A DNA stretch of 64,000 nt, taken from positions 5,785,001 to 5,849,000 of the forward strand of contig NZ_CP058649.1 in assembly GCF_018141445.1 (NCBI RefSeq), read 5' to 3'. Each line of letters starts with the position of its first letter. The first letter of the stretch is position 1. Positions 1 through 8,627 of the stretch are shown here, piece by piece. This DNA is from Vallitalea pronyensis (GTDB lineage: Bacteria > Bacillota > Clostridia > Lachnospirales > Vallitaleaceae). Both the position numbers and the translations under genes were made by a program. Below the pieces are notes generated by a model, which searched no databases, was not told the origin of the DNA, and saw only the letters and a list, made by a program, of their open reading frames with translations.

Positions 1-741
1 CTGATTCAATTCTTCATAAGCTTGAAGCACCTGGTATGTATGTTGATGAGAGAATGTATCCAAGTCATCGGTTTGAATGGATGTAATCCCTTCTTTTATG
101 GCTAACCTGCAAGCTTTAACAATCATGTTTTTAATGGTTTCGACAGAAGGTGCTGGCATGTGGTCATAGATTAAACCCATGGCATTTTCTCGAAATACCC
201 CTGTTGGTTGGCCTGTTTCGTCAAGATCAAAATGTCCTCCTTCTACTTGAGATGTATGCCCACTAATGCCAAGCATATTTAACGCATAGGAGTTAACCAC
301 AAGAACATGTCCACAAGCCCTTACGAAACAGATGGGTCTGTCCCTACTAATCTGATCCAAATCATGACGGTTTAATAATCTTGGTTTATCAAATACATTC
401 TGATTCCACCCTCGACCTCTTATCCACCCTTCTGATTGTGTTGCTTGGGCTGCATATTGCTTCCCTTCTTGAATAATACTTTCAATAGATGTTACCCCAA
501 CAAGTGATAACATATCGCTTACATGTGCAAAGTTCAATAAATGCATATGACTATCGTTAAATCCAGGTAATAACGTTTTACCATGCAAGTTAATCAATTG
601 TGTGTCGGCTGTTTGATCTGCTAATACAGATGTATCGTCGCCTACATTTGCAATTTTGTTGCCCAATACAGATACAGCACTGGCATATGGCTGATTTTTG
701 TTCATAGTTAAAACGGCTCCATTATACAATATAACATCCAT
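1..741 (-). CDS. YtcJ-like amidohydrolase (3' part missing)
   Basis: This minus-strand gene starts at an ATG at 739-741 and stays open to the left edge of the window, so only the first 247 residues are present. The visible product begins MDVILYNGAVLTMNK and has the metal-binding DSHMHL motif at about residues 65-70, followed by a long insert. That is the layout of the Amidohydrolase_3/YtcJ branch of the amidohydrolase superfamily, whose members hydrolyse C-N bonds in varied and mostly unknown substrates. A GGGGGA-type ribosome binding site lies just upstream (around 745-752). The C-terminal metal ligands lie outside the window, so activity cannot be judged. No signal peptide is seen, so it should be cytoplasmic. 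Confidence 0.85.
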   Translation of the reverse strand, partial: MDVILYNGAVLTMNKNQPYASAVSVLGNKIANVGDDTSVLADQTADTQLINLHGKTLLPGFNDSHMHLLNFAHVSDMLSLVGVTSIESIIQEGKQYAAQATQSEGWIRGRGWNQNVFDKPRLLNRHDLDQISRDRPICFVRACGHVLVVNSYALNMLGISGHTSQVEGGHFDLDETGQPTGVFRENAMGLIYDHMPAPSVETIKNMIVKACRLAIKEGITSIQTDDLDTFSHQHTYQVLQAYEELNQ

Positions 742-1122
742 GATACTCCCCCTTTCACCTAATTATTCATATGATTGGTGTTTAATCTTATCATGCATGG
801 GTTTAATCAAGAAAGCCATGCATGCTGTTCATCCATAAATTGTCACATACTTGCCTTTTTCATAAAGAACATGAAAATTGCCTCTGATACTGACACATTA
901 ATCCCATTGATTTATGATGATTATCTATGCTTATTATACGCGCTAATTCCCTAAAATAAAAGTTAAAAAAGAGGAATTAATAAACAGATACAACCATCTA
1001 CATGATAATATACCCTTTCCTAGGCTATACTATAGCTATGTAAAGTGTTATGAAGCTCTTTTAATTGGTATTCTATTTAGACAAGTAATCGTATAGATAA
1101 ATAATACATGAGGAGGATCATG
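742..1122. other. Intergenic region between divergent genes
   Basis: About 380 bases between the amidohydrolase (leftward) and the small membrane protein (rightward). It is AT-rich and should hold both promoters. I see no convincing paired -35/-10 elements, riboswitch or repeat. A TATACT hexamer near 1026 could be a -10 element but has no clear partner. Confidence 0.4.
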
Positions 1123-1665
1123 ATGGATAATCCCGTTTCAATTATCTTATTGATAATTTTTCTTTTTTTAATGATGAGGTTTTTGGAAATATCCAATAAA
1201 AAGCAACCACTTATTAAGGACAATACCATCATTTTAAGAGTCAACAAATTATATGGCATTATAGCAGTTATTGTTATTGTATTAGCTGTTATCGCTACAA
1301 TCATGGATATACCGGATATCACATCCCAATCAGAGGTGTTTAATATTCTAGGTATTAATGTGCTTGTCTTTACACTGAGTATTCCACTTTTATTAATGGT
1401 TAAAAACTATAAAGTGGAAGTTACCGAGGAGGTTATTACCCATTACAACATATTTGGTAAAGAAAAAGTAATCCGGTGGCAAGAAATAAAGAAAATCAAG
1501 TATGGTCGATTTTCTTCTGGATTATTTTTGCATACAGACGTAACCAAAATGACGCTATATACAATGTCCCTGACAGGTTTTTCAAGCTTTATTAAGATTT
1601 TAAAGAAAAAGCTAGAGCCTCATGTGTATCAAGATGTTTTAAGTGACCTGAATCGATTGGTTTAA
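1123..1665 (+). CDS. Small membrane protein with PH-like C-terminal part
   Basis: A 180-residue protein of unknown function. The start at 1123 is chosen because GAGGAGG (1110-1116) lies six bases before it; ATGs at 1108 and 1120 overlap or crowd that site. There are hydrophobic segments at about residues 3-17, 42-61 and 73-90. The soluble tail, rich in Tyr, Lys and Ile, contains a short pattern (VTEEVITHYNIFG, then IRWQEIKKIKYG) like that of bacterial PH-like (YdbT/YcxB-type) membrane proteins. That resemblance is weak and no function is assigned. It is a single gene followed by a strong hairpin shared with the convergent neighbour. Confidence 0.6.
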   Translation: MDNPVSIILLIIFLFLMMRFLEISNKKQPLIKDNTIILRVNKLYGIIAVIVIVLAVIATIMDIPDITSQSEVFNILGINVLVFTLSIPLLLMVKNYKVEVTEEVITHYNIFGKEKVIRWQEIKKIKYGRFSSGLFLHTDVTKMTLYTMSLTGFSSFIKILKKKLEPHVYQDVLSDLNRLV

Positions 1666-1685
1666 CTCTTTTGTAACATGCAAAT

Positions 1686-1727
1686 AAAACCGTCTTTATC
1701 CCCTAGAATCTAAGAGAAGACGGTTTT
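1686..1727. terminator. Bidirectional intrinsic terminator
   Basis: An 11-bp perfect stem (AAAACCGTCTT with AAGACGGTTTT) with A and T runs on its two sides. It lies between the convergent membrane-protein gene and the first DUF2935-like gene and can terminate both. Confidence 0.85.
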
Positions 1728-1751
1728 TCACTAATCCGTGTTTTTATATCC

Positions 1752-2630
1752 TTATACATCTTGACCGTACTGACTTTTCATGATTTTTTTAACCAATCCT
1801 TCAACATATTGATGCTCATCAATAATATGCTCAAGCACACCAAAGAATAATTCTGGTAGCTGCCTTTTTAGAAATGGCGGTAAGTACTGAGGATTATTCT
1901 TGAAATTCGAAAGAAAATTTAAGAAATCACGATTGAGTACCCGTAAGTCTTCTAGGACAGCCAACAGATTTTGGTTATTGAGCTTGGGATAGATGGATGA
2001 TAATGCATAAGCTACGTTGTTAAATCTATTGGTGATGTGTTTGAACTCTTTAACGGTACTCTTAGGTAATTGTTTCATTTCATCAGGCGCCACATTCATA
2101 ACCAAAGATGGGTGTTCTGCTCCAATCATACTCCAAAAATATATCTGTCCATAAATACACTGTAGAGGATTAGTACCCAGTCCCATTCTTCTAAAGCTTG
2201 CATGCATCACCACATCTTGTGGATGAACATCTCGCGTATACATGAGTGGTTTGAATATTTCTTTTACATACATTTGTTCGTACAGAAAATGATATGTAGC
2301 TTCATAGAGTATCGGGAACCCATTATAACCTTCAAACTTCAACCGCTCAAGTAATGCTATTAAATGGTCATTTACAGATAGAAATCTTTTTACCATGTAA
2401 TAGACATTGGTATCTCGTTTAACCTCCCCAAGGTCATTGTAAATACTTTGAAAGGATGTAAACAGGCGTTTCATCTCATCTTCAAAGCTTTTTTGTAAAA
2501 TTGCACCGTTTGGCTCAGCAGAATTCAATAAGACCTCAATATGCTCGTAAGAATTCTTGGCCCAAAATCTGATTGTCTCAATGGTAATACTGTTCACAAA
2601 AGAATATATCCCACAGTCAAACATATCCAT
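1752..2630 (-). CDS. DUF2935-like protein, copy 1
   Basis: A 292-residue, mostly helical soluble protein. It looks like an internal duplication: each half carries a helix with aromatic and His/Glu residues (FWAKNSYEH near residue 25, FWSMIGAEHPS near 165) and ends in an EH-rich helix (FFGVLEHIIDEHQY near 265). That repeated FWxxxxxEH pattern resembles DUF2935, a Firmicutes family with a two-bundle, probably metal-binding fold. The family assignment is recalled, not searched. The start MDMFDCG is preferred over the ATG two codons upstream because AGGAG then stands eight bases away. A closely related copy lies directly upstream, with its own promoter carrying the same palindrome. Confidence 0.65.
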   Translation of the reverse strand: MDMFDCGIYSFVNSITIETIRFWAKNSYEHIEVLLNSAEPNGAILQKSFEDEMKRLFTSFQSIYNDLGEVKRDTNVYYMVKRFLSVNDHLIALLERLKFEGYNGFPILYEATYHFLYEQMYVKEIFKPLMYTRDVHPQDVVMHASFRRMGLGTNPLQCIYGQIYFWSMIGAEHPSLVMNVAPDEMKQLPKSTVKEFKHITNRFNNVAYALSSIYPKLNNQNLLAVLEDLRVLNRDFLNFLSNFKNNPQYLPPFLKRQLPELFFGVLEHIIDEHQYVEGLVKKIMKSQYGQDV

Positions 2631-2657
2631 AAGCATCTCTCCTATGACAACAATATA

Positions 2658-2701
2658 TAGACTTAATACTATTATAGGAAAGTCTAGCTTATTTGTGACA
2701 A
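2658..2701 (-). promoter_or_regulatory. Promoter and palindromic operator of DUF2935 copy 1
   Basis: On the minus strand, TATAAT (2671-2676) sits inside a perfect inverted repeat TAGACTT-N15-AAGTCTA (2658-2686). A TTGTCA hexamer at 2696-2701 is a possible -35, with a rather long 19-bp spacer. The repeat straddles the -10 box, as expected for a repressor site. The same arms and spacing recur before copy 2. Confidence 0.6.
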
Positions 2702-2805
2702 CTACAATTCAGTCTCTCTTAGGATTTACACTCTTGCTGCTAAAAATAAAGGTTAATACCGCTTCTATTTCAAATGCTTAATTCAGGAGAACTTTCTTAG
2801 AAAAC

Positions 2806-2835
2806 GAAAAAAATGCAGAAGATATGTCTTCTACA
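2806..2835 (-). terminator. Terminator of DUF2935 copy 2
   Basis: Read on the minus strand, a 9-bp stem (TGTAGAAGA with TCTTCTGCA, one G-U pair) with a 4-base loop is followed by a run of Ts (2806-2813 on the plus strand as As). It directly follows the stop codon of copy 2, so the two paralogs are separate transcription units. Confidence 0.75.
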
Positions 2836-3714
2836 TTAATGATTGTGACCGTATATACCTTTCAGAATCCTATCACATAGGTCTTCTGCATACTCATGTT
2901 CCTTGATAATGTGTTCCAAAATACCAAAGAATATGTCAGGAAGACGTTTCCTAACGGCCTGAGGTAAATAGCGGTTATTCTTGGAAAGCTTTTCTAATAT
3001 CTTCAAAAATTCTTTGTTGAGTGTATCAAACTCCTTTATTACCATACGTAAATTTTCTTTATTAAGTTTTGGATATATCTGCGTTAGTTTATAGTTGATG
3101 CGATTAAACAGATGGGTCATGTTATCTAATTCATCTATGGTTTCTTCAGGTAATTGCCTCATTTCAGCTGGACTTATATTCATGATAATGGAAGGATGCT
3201 CAGCACCTATGATACTCCAAAAATACAGTTGCCCATAAATGCACTGTAACGGATTGGTACCTAATCCTCCTCTTCTAAAGTCAGCATGAATTAAGACATC
3301 TTGAGGCTGAACATAGCGTGTATTCAACAATGGTTTAAAAATTTCGCTCACATACATTTGTTCATATAAAATATGGTATGTCAGCTGGTATAAAATGGGG
3401 TAACCATTAAACCCTTCAAATTTTAACCGCTCTAGCAGGGTCACAAAATGATCATTAAGTGTTAAGAATCTTTTAACCATATGATAGATAATTCTTTCTC
3501 GGTTAGCAGGATTCAGTTCTTCATGAATGGCTTGAAAGGCATCATGTAATCGCTTCATTTCCTTATTGTAGCTTTCCGATAAAGCGGCATCATATGGCAT
3601 AGCAGAATATAATAGAACATCAATGTGTTGATAGGAATTCTTAGCCCAATACTTCATGGTATCCATGGTCATCGTATTCACAAAGGAATAAATCCCACAA
3701 TCAAACATATCCAT
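2836..3714 (-). CDS. DUF2935-like protein, copy 2
   Basis: A 292-residue paralog of the neighbouring gene and the same length. The N-terminus (MDMFDCGIYSFVN), the centre (RGGLGTNPLQCIYGQLYFW) and the C-terminal FFGILEHIIKEH segment are nearly identical in the two. The protein is helical, acidic and without a signal peptide. The conserved His/Glu positions in both halves suggest a metal-binding helical bundle (inference). The start is placed at MDMF, eight bases after GGGAG, rather than two codons upstream. The strong similarity and same orientation point to a local tandem duplication that carried its control region along. Confidence 0.65.
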   Translation of the reverse strand: MDMFDCGIYSFVNTMTMDTMKYWAKNSYQHIDVLLYSAMPYDAALSESYNKEMKRLHDAFQAIHEELNPANRERIIYHMVKRFLTLNDHFVTLLERLKFEGFNGYPILYQLTYHILYEQMYVSEIFKPLLNTRYVQPQDVLIHADFRRGGLGTNPLQCIYGQLYFWSIIGAEHPSIIMNISPAEMRQLPEETIDELDNMTHLFNRINYKLTQIYPKLNKENLRMVIKEFDTLNKEFLKILEKLSKNNRYLPQAVRKRLPDIFFGILEHIIKEHEYAEDLCDRILKGIYGHNH

Positions 3715-3742
3715 ATACATCTCTCCCAGACAACATTATTAC

Positions 3743-3767
3743 GACTTACTATCATTATAAGTAAGTC
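3743..3767 (-). promoter_or_regulatory. Palindromic operator over the -10 box of DUF2935 copy 2
   Basis: A perfect inverted repeat GACTTAC-N11-GTAAGTC encloses a minus-strand TATAAT (3754-3759). GACTT and AAGTC are 15 bases apart, exactly as before copy 1, while the bases between differ. That is good evidence for a conserved protein-binding site rather than mere duplication. Confidence 0.6.
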
Positions 3768-3851
3768 TATCATTTTTGTTACTCGTAATCATGATGTCAT
3801 CGTTCCATGTATCTATACGTATAAGTTCATAAACAGGTGCGCCTGGGCAAG

Positions 3852-3909
3852 AAAAAAGGGGATGTCTACTAGCCAACAGAATGGCTTCTATGAGACAGCT
3901 CCCTTTTCT
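3852..3909 (-). terminator. Terminator of asnA
   Basis: On the minus strand a long interrupted stem (AAAAGGGA with TCCCCTTTT outside, TGTCT with AGACA in the middle, AGCC with GGCT at the tip) is followed by a T-rich run. It lies about 55 bases after the asnA stop codon. Confidence 0.7.
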
Positions 3910-3966
3910 TATAATATCTAATGCATACACTATTTTAATTTTTGTGCCATTATCTTACTTGATATC

Positions 3967-4974
3967 TTATAATAAATTAATCCCTGCATTTTCACAGTCT
4001 TTTATCATTTCTTGAGGCCAGATACTTGCTTGAACTTCTCCAATATGGGCTTTTCTCAAGAAATACATACACATTCTTGATTGACCGATGCCACCACCGA
4101 TTGTATAAGGTAATACGTTATCAAGAATCATAGAGTGGAAAGCTAATGTTTTTCGTTTTTCTTCTCCTGCCATCACCAATTGCTTTTCAAGGGCATCTTC
4201 ATCCACACGGATACCCATGGATGATAGTTCAAAGGCTCGGTTAAGAACAGGATTCCAGAATACAATGTCACCATTAAGCTCCCAATCATCATAATCTGGT
4301 GCTCGTCCATCATGTTTTTCACCTGACTTCAATGCCCCTCCTATTTTCATAATGAATATGGCGAAATGTTCTTTGGCAGCCCTGTCTTCTCTTTCAGAAG
4401 GTGTAAGATCAGGATATTTATCTTCTAATTCTTGGGTGGTCAAGAACGTCAATTTTTCTGGTAAATGCTTACCAAGGAAAGGGTATTTTTCATAGAGATA
4501 GCTCTCCGTATCTCGAAATACACCATAGATTCTATTAACAACCTCTTTTAAGTAACTTTCATGGCGTTGTTGTTTGGTCATTACCTTTTCCCAATCCCAT
4601 TGATCCACATAGATGGAATGCAGGTTGTCCAGCTCTTCATCACGGCGAATGGCATTCATATCCGTGTAGATTCCATTATCCGGTTGAACTTTATATCGAT
4701 ACAGAGCCATTCGCTTCCATTTTGCTAAGGAATGCACAATCTCTGCTACTTTGCCTGTCTCTTGTATGTCAAAACTTACAGGACGCTCAAACCCATTAAG
4801 ATTATCGTTAAGTCCTGTTTCAGGTAAAACAAAAAGTGGTGCCGATACACGAGTAAGATTCAATGCACGGGCTAAAGCTTTTTCAAAATAGTCTTTTGTC
4901 TCTTTAATTGCAATTTCTGTTTCCATTAAACTCATTAATGAGTCATATCCGTTAATAATCATTAATCGTTTCAT
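3967..4974 (-). CDS. asnA: Aspartate-ammonia ligase (asparagine synthetase A)
   Basis: At 335 residues it has the usual length of AsnA. This cytoplasmic enzyme makes asparagine from aspartate, ammonia and ATP, and has a class II aminoacyl-tRNA-synthetase-like fold. Family signatures are visible along the whole length: [16 protein letters not shown]-type N-terminus, SAPLFV and [13 protein letters not shown] near residues 45-70, [11 protein letters not shown] near 120, the [16 protein letters not shown] region near 225, and the C-terminal [23 protein letters not shown] nucleotide-binding segment, here described by its key residues. It stands alone between its own promoter region and a terminator. 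A good GGAGG site precedes the ATG. Confidence 0.97.
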   Translation of the reverse strand: MKRLMIINGYDSLMSLMETEIAIKETKDYFEKALARALNLTRVSAPLFVLPETGLNDNLNGFERPVSFDIQETGKVAEIVHSLAKWKRMALYRYKVQPDNGIYTDMNAIRRDEELDNLHSIYVDQWDWEKVMTKQQRHESYLKEVVNRIYGVFRDTESYLYEKYPFLGKHLPEKLTFLTTQELEDKYPDLTPSEREDRAAKEHFAIFIMKIGGALKSGEKHDGRAPDYDDWELNGDIVFWNPVLNRAFELSSMGIRVDEDALEKQLVMAGEEKRKTLAFHSMILDNVLPYTIGGGIGQSRMCMYFLRKAHIGEVQASIWPQEMIKDCENAGINLL

Positions 4975-5084
4975 GTTGCCTCCTTGTCATGTTTAACATT
5001 GTTTTATATGTATCAAGCATATCAAGTTGATTCGCTTGTTTACTACGTTATCGCTTTATTTATTTATTACATTAAACCATGATA

Positions 5085-5206
5085 TCCATAAAAAGTAAAC
5101 ATCAACTTGTCAATTTCATATATTTTCTTGTGATTAAAAGTCCAAACTATCACATGCATGCACCAATTTCACACTTCATCATAAGCATATCTTATGTGTT
5201 TGTCAA
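5085..5206 (-). promoter_or_regulatory. Two possible tandem promoters of asnA
   Basis: On the minus strand there are two sigma-A-like pairs, each with a 17-bp spacer. The distal one is TTGACA (5201-5206) with TATGAT (5178-5183), and the nearer one is TTGACA (5108-5113) with TATGGA (5085-5090). The distal one gives a leader of about 200 bases. I looked for T-box features in it and did not find them. Confidence 0.5.
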
Positions 5207-5240
5207 GTTTCGCCTTTTCCTTATATAATTTTACGCGAAT

Positions 5241-5549
5241 TTATATGCCTATAAAAGGTGTTATATCTATATGATGAGATGCTAACATGTAATCTGAAAA
5301 TAACGTCACTGCAAGAATCAACACCACACTTATGACAACATATTTAATGCACCTAAAAGTTGCTGCAAAAATCTGGCTCTTTTCTTCCAAGATGAAGTAA
5401 AACAAATGACCAAATACAAGCATCATCACTACTGAAAATAGCTTAATGGGTATCAAGTAATAGAGGTTAGGAACCCCTGAGTTTAACAAGCTCATGATAT
5501 AACCCAATACATAAGCTATTAGAAAATATGTCAAGCGTTTCTTACTCAT
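5241..5549 (-). CDS. Small membrane protein, putative immunity partner
   Basis: A 102-residue protein beginning MSKKRLTYFLIAYVLG. The start is set at 5549 because AAAGGA stands just upstream; the longer reading frame would run far into the preceding gene. It has three hydrophobic segments, roughly residues 8-22, 30-52 and 67-88, so it is probably a three-pass membrane protein. Its start overlaps the end of the putative secreted effector gene by 8 bases, which implies translational coupling. A small membrane protein directly behind an LXG/WXG-like effector is a typical place for an immunity protein, but the assignment is inferred from position only. Confidence 0.55.
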   Translation of the reverse strand: MSKKRLTYFLIAYVLGYIMSLLNSGVPNLYYLIPIKLFSVVMMLVFGHLFYFILEEKSQIFAATFRCIKYVVISVVLILAVTLFSDYMLASHHIDITPFIGI

Positions 5550-6819
5550 ATAAAATAGTCCTTTCGTTGATGATGATGTCATCATCTTTTTCCTCTTGAT
5601 CTTGATTAAATAACGTTGAAATATTAAAAATATCCACACCAATAAGCGATAAACCACATGCTAATTTATCCAAGTATATGTTGGTGGACCTTACCAGCAA
5701 TCCACCGTTTGTATACACAAACTTGGCTAACGTACTGCCTTCCCTGGTGAAATATGAAAAAGTCTTAGCACCTTGGCTTACTTTTGTATAGCCAATAAAG
5801 CTCTTATACATATCAATGGAAGCTTTAGGCAAGTCTTTCAGACCTGATGCCAATGAAATCACTCCAATAACGAGCTGGGTTCCATTGTAAAAAACTTCGC
5901 CATACTCTTCCTTAAAGCCTAAAAAAGAACTTAATTGCTTATAACCTGCTTTCATAAAATTTCCTGTATCTCCATCTTTGTTTCCTTTAAAACCATTAAT
6001 GATCCTTGTAAAACCCCCTGAAGCATTACTTACGCCATCAACAGACATATAAAGCCCCCCTGCAATACCGATGCCTGTTGCTGAAGTTGCTGTGGCAATG
6101 GTAAGTCCTGCTGCTGTCTCTAATACACCACCAATCAACTGTAGTGTACCAATCCCTACTTCTCCCCATTCAACACCACTTGCCCAGGTTTTTAGACTTT
6201 CCCAATTCTCTTGAAAGAAATCACTTACATCGTCTTTCCATGATATCCATGTATCTCTCGCTTTTAGATATATCTCCGTACTATAGGCGGCAAAGGTTTC
6301 AATTTTTGAGTTAAGGAATTCTGTGGCATCTTGAAGTAAATCTTCCGCCTGTTTGCATGCGTTATTAATGACCTGACCAGTCTTTTTAAAGAAATCGCCA
6401 ATATGGTCAATACCCGACTGAATACCAGCGCCAACCCAGTCGAGAAAACCAGATTGTTTCTTATTGACATATACTTGGTTATGATTCATCATTGTTGGTC
6501 TTATACTATCGGTATGATTCAGCCCAACCATTGACAGTCGCTTCATTTCTAATGCTAGTCTTTCTTCTGCTTTTATGTAATGGTTAACCGACTCGCCTAG
6601 AAAATTTCCTACCTTATGCATATCCACTTCAAGTCTACTTAGATGGTGGTTTATCCTTTGAAACTGTCCTCGAATCGTTAATCTTTGTATAACCTCTGGT
6701 GATAGGCCATTTCTTACTGATACAAGATCATTTTGAATCCTTGATATGTTGGAAGCGATACCAAATAATTTACTCTCTTTTTCTTGCACCCTGTTTAATC
6801 TAATGAATAATTCAGACAT
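5542..6819 (-). CDS. Putative type VII-secreted LXG/WXG-like protein
   Basis: A 425-residue protein without a signal peptide. Residues 1-100 are predicted to be long amphipathic helices (SELFIRLNRVQEKESKL onwards), as in the N-terminal targeting part of LXG/WXG100-type exported proteins of Gram-positives. A linker follows (100-215) with several Trp residues. Then comes a Gly/Ala/Thr-rich hydrophobic stretch, about residues 225-265 (AAGLTIATATSATGIGIAGG and following), and a mixed C-terminal domain of 280-425. The hydrophobic stretch could insert into membranes. No known toxin catalytic motif was recognised. It is coupled to a small membrane protein gene. No ESX/Yuk secretion genes occur in the window, so secretion is inference. 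Confidence 0.55.
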   Translation of the reverse strand: MSELFIRLNRVQEKESKLFGIASNISRIQNDLVSVRNGLSPEVIQRLTIRGQFQRINHHLSRLEVDMHKVGNFLGESVNHYIKAEERLALEMKRLSMVGLNHTDSIRPTMMNHNQVYVNKKQSGFLDWVGAGIQSGIDHIGDFFKKTGQVINNACKQAEDLLQDATEFLNSKIETFAAYSTEIYLKARDTWISWKDDVSDFFQENWESLKTWASGVEWGEVGIGTLQLIGGVLETAAGLTIATATSATGIGIAGGLYMSVDGVSNASGGFTRIINGFKGNKDGDTGNFMKAGYKQLSSFLGFKEEYGEVFYNGTQLVIGVISLASGLKDLPKASIDMYKSFIGYTKVSQGAKTFSYFTREGSTLAKFVYTNGGLLVRSTNIYLDKLACGLSLIGVDIFNISTLFNQDQEEKDDDIIINERTILYE

Positions 6820-7162
6820 ATTAACCTCCCCTATAGTTTATCATATTTCTGATGATATGACTATTCGTTTAACTTTTATTATTATTCCTATCATCAGGTT
6901 ATCTTATTTTCACAACTTGTTCAATAAATCTTGACAGAATGCACATATAAAAGGATAAAATGCATATTACAATACATATATCCTCATTGTTACTCTATCT
7001 AAGTAGTTTCCATCGTCATACATCGTCAAAATACAGCATTTTTCTTTGCCTCTCTTAAACAAGACTATCTTATTATTGTAATCGACAGTCTACTGCTTTA
7101 TAATCTAAGATGTACCATTATCTACCAACCTATTAATTATTTACTCAAAGAGGAGGAGTTAA
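6820..7162. other. Divergent intergenic region with lipoprotein promoter
   Basis: Roughly 340 bases between the putative effector (leftward) and the SPOR lipoprotein (rightward). A clear rightward promoter is present, TTGTAA (7076-7081) with TATAAT (7099-7104) and a 17-bp spacer, about 60 bases before the lipoprotein start. I see no other structured element. Confidence 0.6.
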
Positions 7163-7717
7163 ATGATGAAGAAACGATTGATAATTACATTATTATTATG
7201 TACATTAGCTGTTGCAGGGTGTTCAAAAAAAGAGTCAGACATACCAAATGAACCAACAACTGGTGATACCGTGGACAATGTAGATGACACCACTAAACAA
7301 GAATTAGCTGACGCCATGGACAAAATAGACTCTTTAGAATCTCAACTGGATAATAACAATAAAGAAATTAGTACGTTAAGTCAGAAGGTTGATGACTTAA
7401 CAACCCAATTAGATGAACAGAAAGAGGAGGCATCCGAGTCTGCCTCAGAGACCACGAAGACGACTACTAAGACAAGCACGTCTCAAACAACCAAATCCAA
7501 AAGTTATTACCGGGTTATTGCTGGTTCATATGCCAATAAAGCTAATGCAGATAAAATGGTTAAAACCCTAAAAGAAAAGGATTTTGACGCTTATGCTGCA
7601 GCTACGAATGGCGGTTATCGGGTAATTACAGGTACATATTCATTGAAAAAAAATGCAACCATTAAACAGAATGCATTAAAAAGTGCTGGCTATGACAGTT
7701 TTATTACCTATGAATAA
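7163..7717 (+). CDS. Lipoprotein with coiled coil and SPOR-like domain
   Basis: A 184-residue exported lipoprotein. The first 20 residues are a signal peptide ending in the lipobox LAVAGC, so Cys20 (counted from 7163) should be lipidated and anchored outside the membrane. Residues 45-90 are a coiled coil (repeated DKIDSLESQLDNNNKEI pattern). A Ser/Thr-rich linker follows, and residues 115-184 form a SPOR-like domain with two short repeats (YYRVIAGSYANKANAD and GYRVITGTYSLKKNAT). SPOR domains bind denuded peptidoglycan, often at septa or during spore-envelope remodelling. AGGAGG lies six bases before the ATG. The UPF0173 hydrolase gene follows after 32 bases, probably in the same transcript. 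Confidence 0.8.
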   Translation: MMKKRLIITLLLCTLAVAGCSKKESDIPNEPTTGDTVDNVDDTTKQELADAMDKIDSLESQLDNNNKEISTLSQKVDDLTTQLDEQKEEASESASETTKTTTKTSTSQTTKSKSYYRVIAGSYANKANADKMVKTLKEKDFDAYAAATNGGYRVITGTYSLKKNATIKQNALKSAGYDSFITYE

Positions 7718-7749
7718 ACCCTATGTTATCTAAATAAGGAGGAGATAGG

Positions 7750-8433
7750 ATGAATATAACGTTTTTGGGGCATTCAGCCTTTTATCTTGAAAGTGGCGAT
7801 TATCAAGCCATCATCGACCCTTTTATAACGGGTAATGCTGCAAGCCAGATAGGTTTAGATGGCTTTGAGCACCTGACACATATATTTGTAACCCATGCAC
7901 ACGGGGATCATCTAGGGGACGCCGTTACACTAGCTCAAAAAACCGGTGCTAAAATTGTGACCAATTTTGAACTGGCTAATTACTTGACCATGCATCATGA
8001 CGGTATTTCTGTCCATCCTATGCATATAGGCGGTCGGGCTATCGTTGATGGGGTTATTATCAAAATGACACCTGCCCTTCATGGATCAGGTATCATGACG
8101 GAAGAAGGCCAGATCTATTCTGGCGGCACACCTTGTGGTTTTCTCATTGAACATGACAATAAGAAAATATACCATGCTGGTGATACAGGTCTAACAATGG
8201 ATATGCAGCTACTTGAAATGGAGCATGTTGACATAGCCATGCTGCCTATTGGCGGTAATTTTACCATGGATATGGACGATGCCGTAAGAGCTGCTGACTT
8301 TGTTCAGCCAAAAGCCATTATACCCATGCACTATAACACCTTTCCACCCATTCAGGCTGACCCTTATGCCTTTGCAGATAAGGCTGCTTACCCTGTTCAT
8401 GTCATGAACACAGGGGACATCATTTCTATCTAA
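7750..8433 (+). CDS. UPF0173 metal-dependent hydrolase (YtkL-like)
   Basis: A 227-residue metallo-beta-lactamase-fold protein, the normal length for UPF0173. It shows the family start MNITFLGHSAFYLE, the metal-binding THAHGDHLGD motif near residue 50, a downstream HAGDTG near 140, and a final PMHYNTFPPI near 195. These supply the two-metal site typical of the superfamily. Substrates of UPF0173 enzymes are not established. It is cytoplasmic, lies 32 bases after the SPOR lipoprotein gene, and is followed by a strong terminator hairpin. Confidence 0.92.
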   Translation: MNITFLGHSAFYLESGDYQAIIDPFITGNAASQIGLDGFEHLTHIFVTHAHGDHLGDAVTLAQKTGAKIVTNFELANYLTMHHDGISVHPMHIGGRAIVDGVIIKMTPALHGSGIMTEEGQIYSGGTPCGFLIEHDNKKIYHAGDTGLTMDMQLLEMEHVDIAMLPIGGNFTMDMDDAVRAADFVQPKAIIPMHYNTFPPIQADPYAFADKAAYPVHVMNTGDIISI

Positions 8434-8554
8434 ACTACTGTGTGGACAATAAGAGACCTTGTGATGACTTACATAACAACCATAAAAGCTATTGTACGTA
8501 ATCCTTTCATATCGTATGGTGGCGTAAAGTAAATAGAGAATGAATCATTAACCA

Positions 8555-8588
8555 AAATAAGAGGCCAGCGTTAAGCAACCTCTTATTT
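8555..8588. terminator. Bidirectional terminator
   Basis: A 10-bp perfect stem (AAATAAGAGG with CCTCTTATTT) lies between the convergent UPF0173 and DUF2278 genes. A/T runs on the flanks allow function in both directions. Confidence 0.75.
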
Positions 8589-8627
8589 ATTACAAAATCT
8601 ATATAAATCCACCACATGCTACATGGG

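Noticed and set aside
2557-2781. Plus-strand open frame overlapping the start of the first DUF2935-like gene
   Set aside because: It has no ribosome binding site and covers the promoter and start of a better-supported gene on the other strand.
4975-5240. Possible T-box leader before asnA
   Set aside because: The leader is long enough, but I found no T-box consensus (AGGGTGGNACCGCG-like) or matching terminator/antiterminator pair.
7425-7505. Ser/Thr-rich repeats in the SPOR lipoprotein as a phase-variable tract
   Set aside because: The codons vary and there is no long exact repeat; it reads as an ordinary flexible linker.
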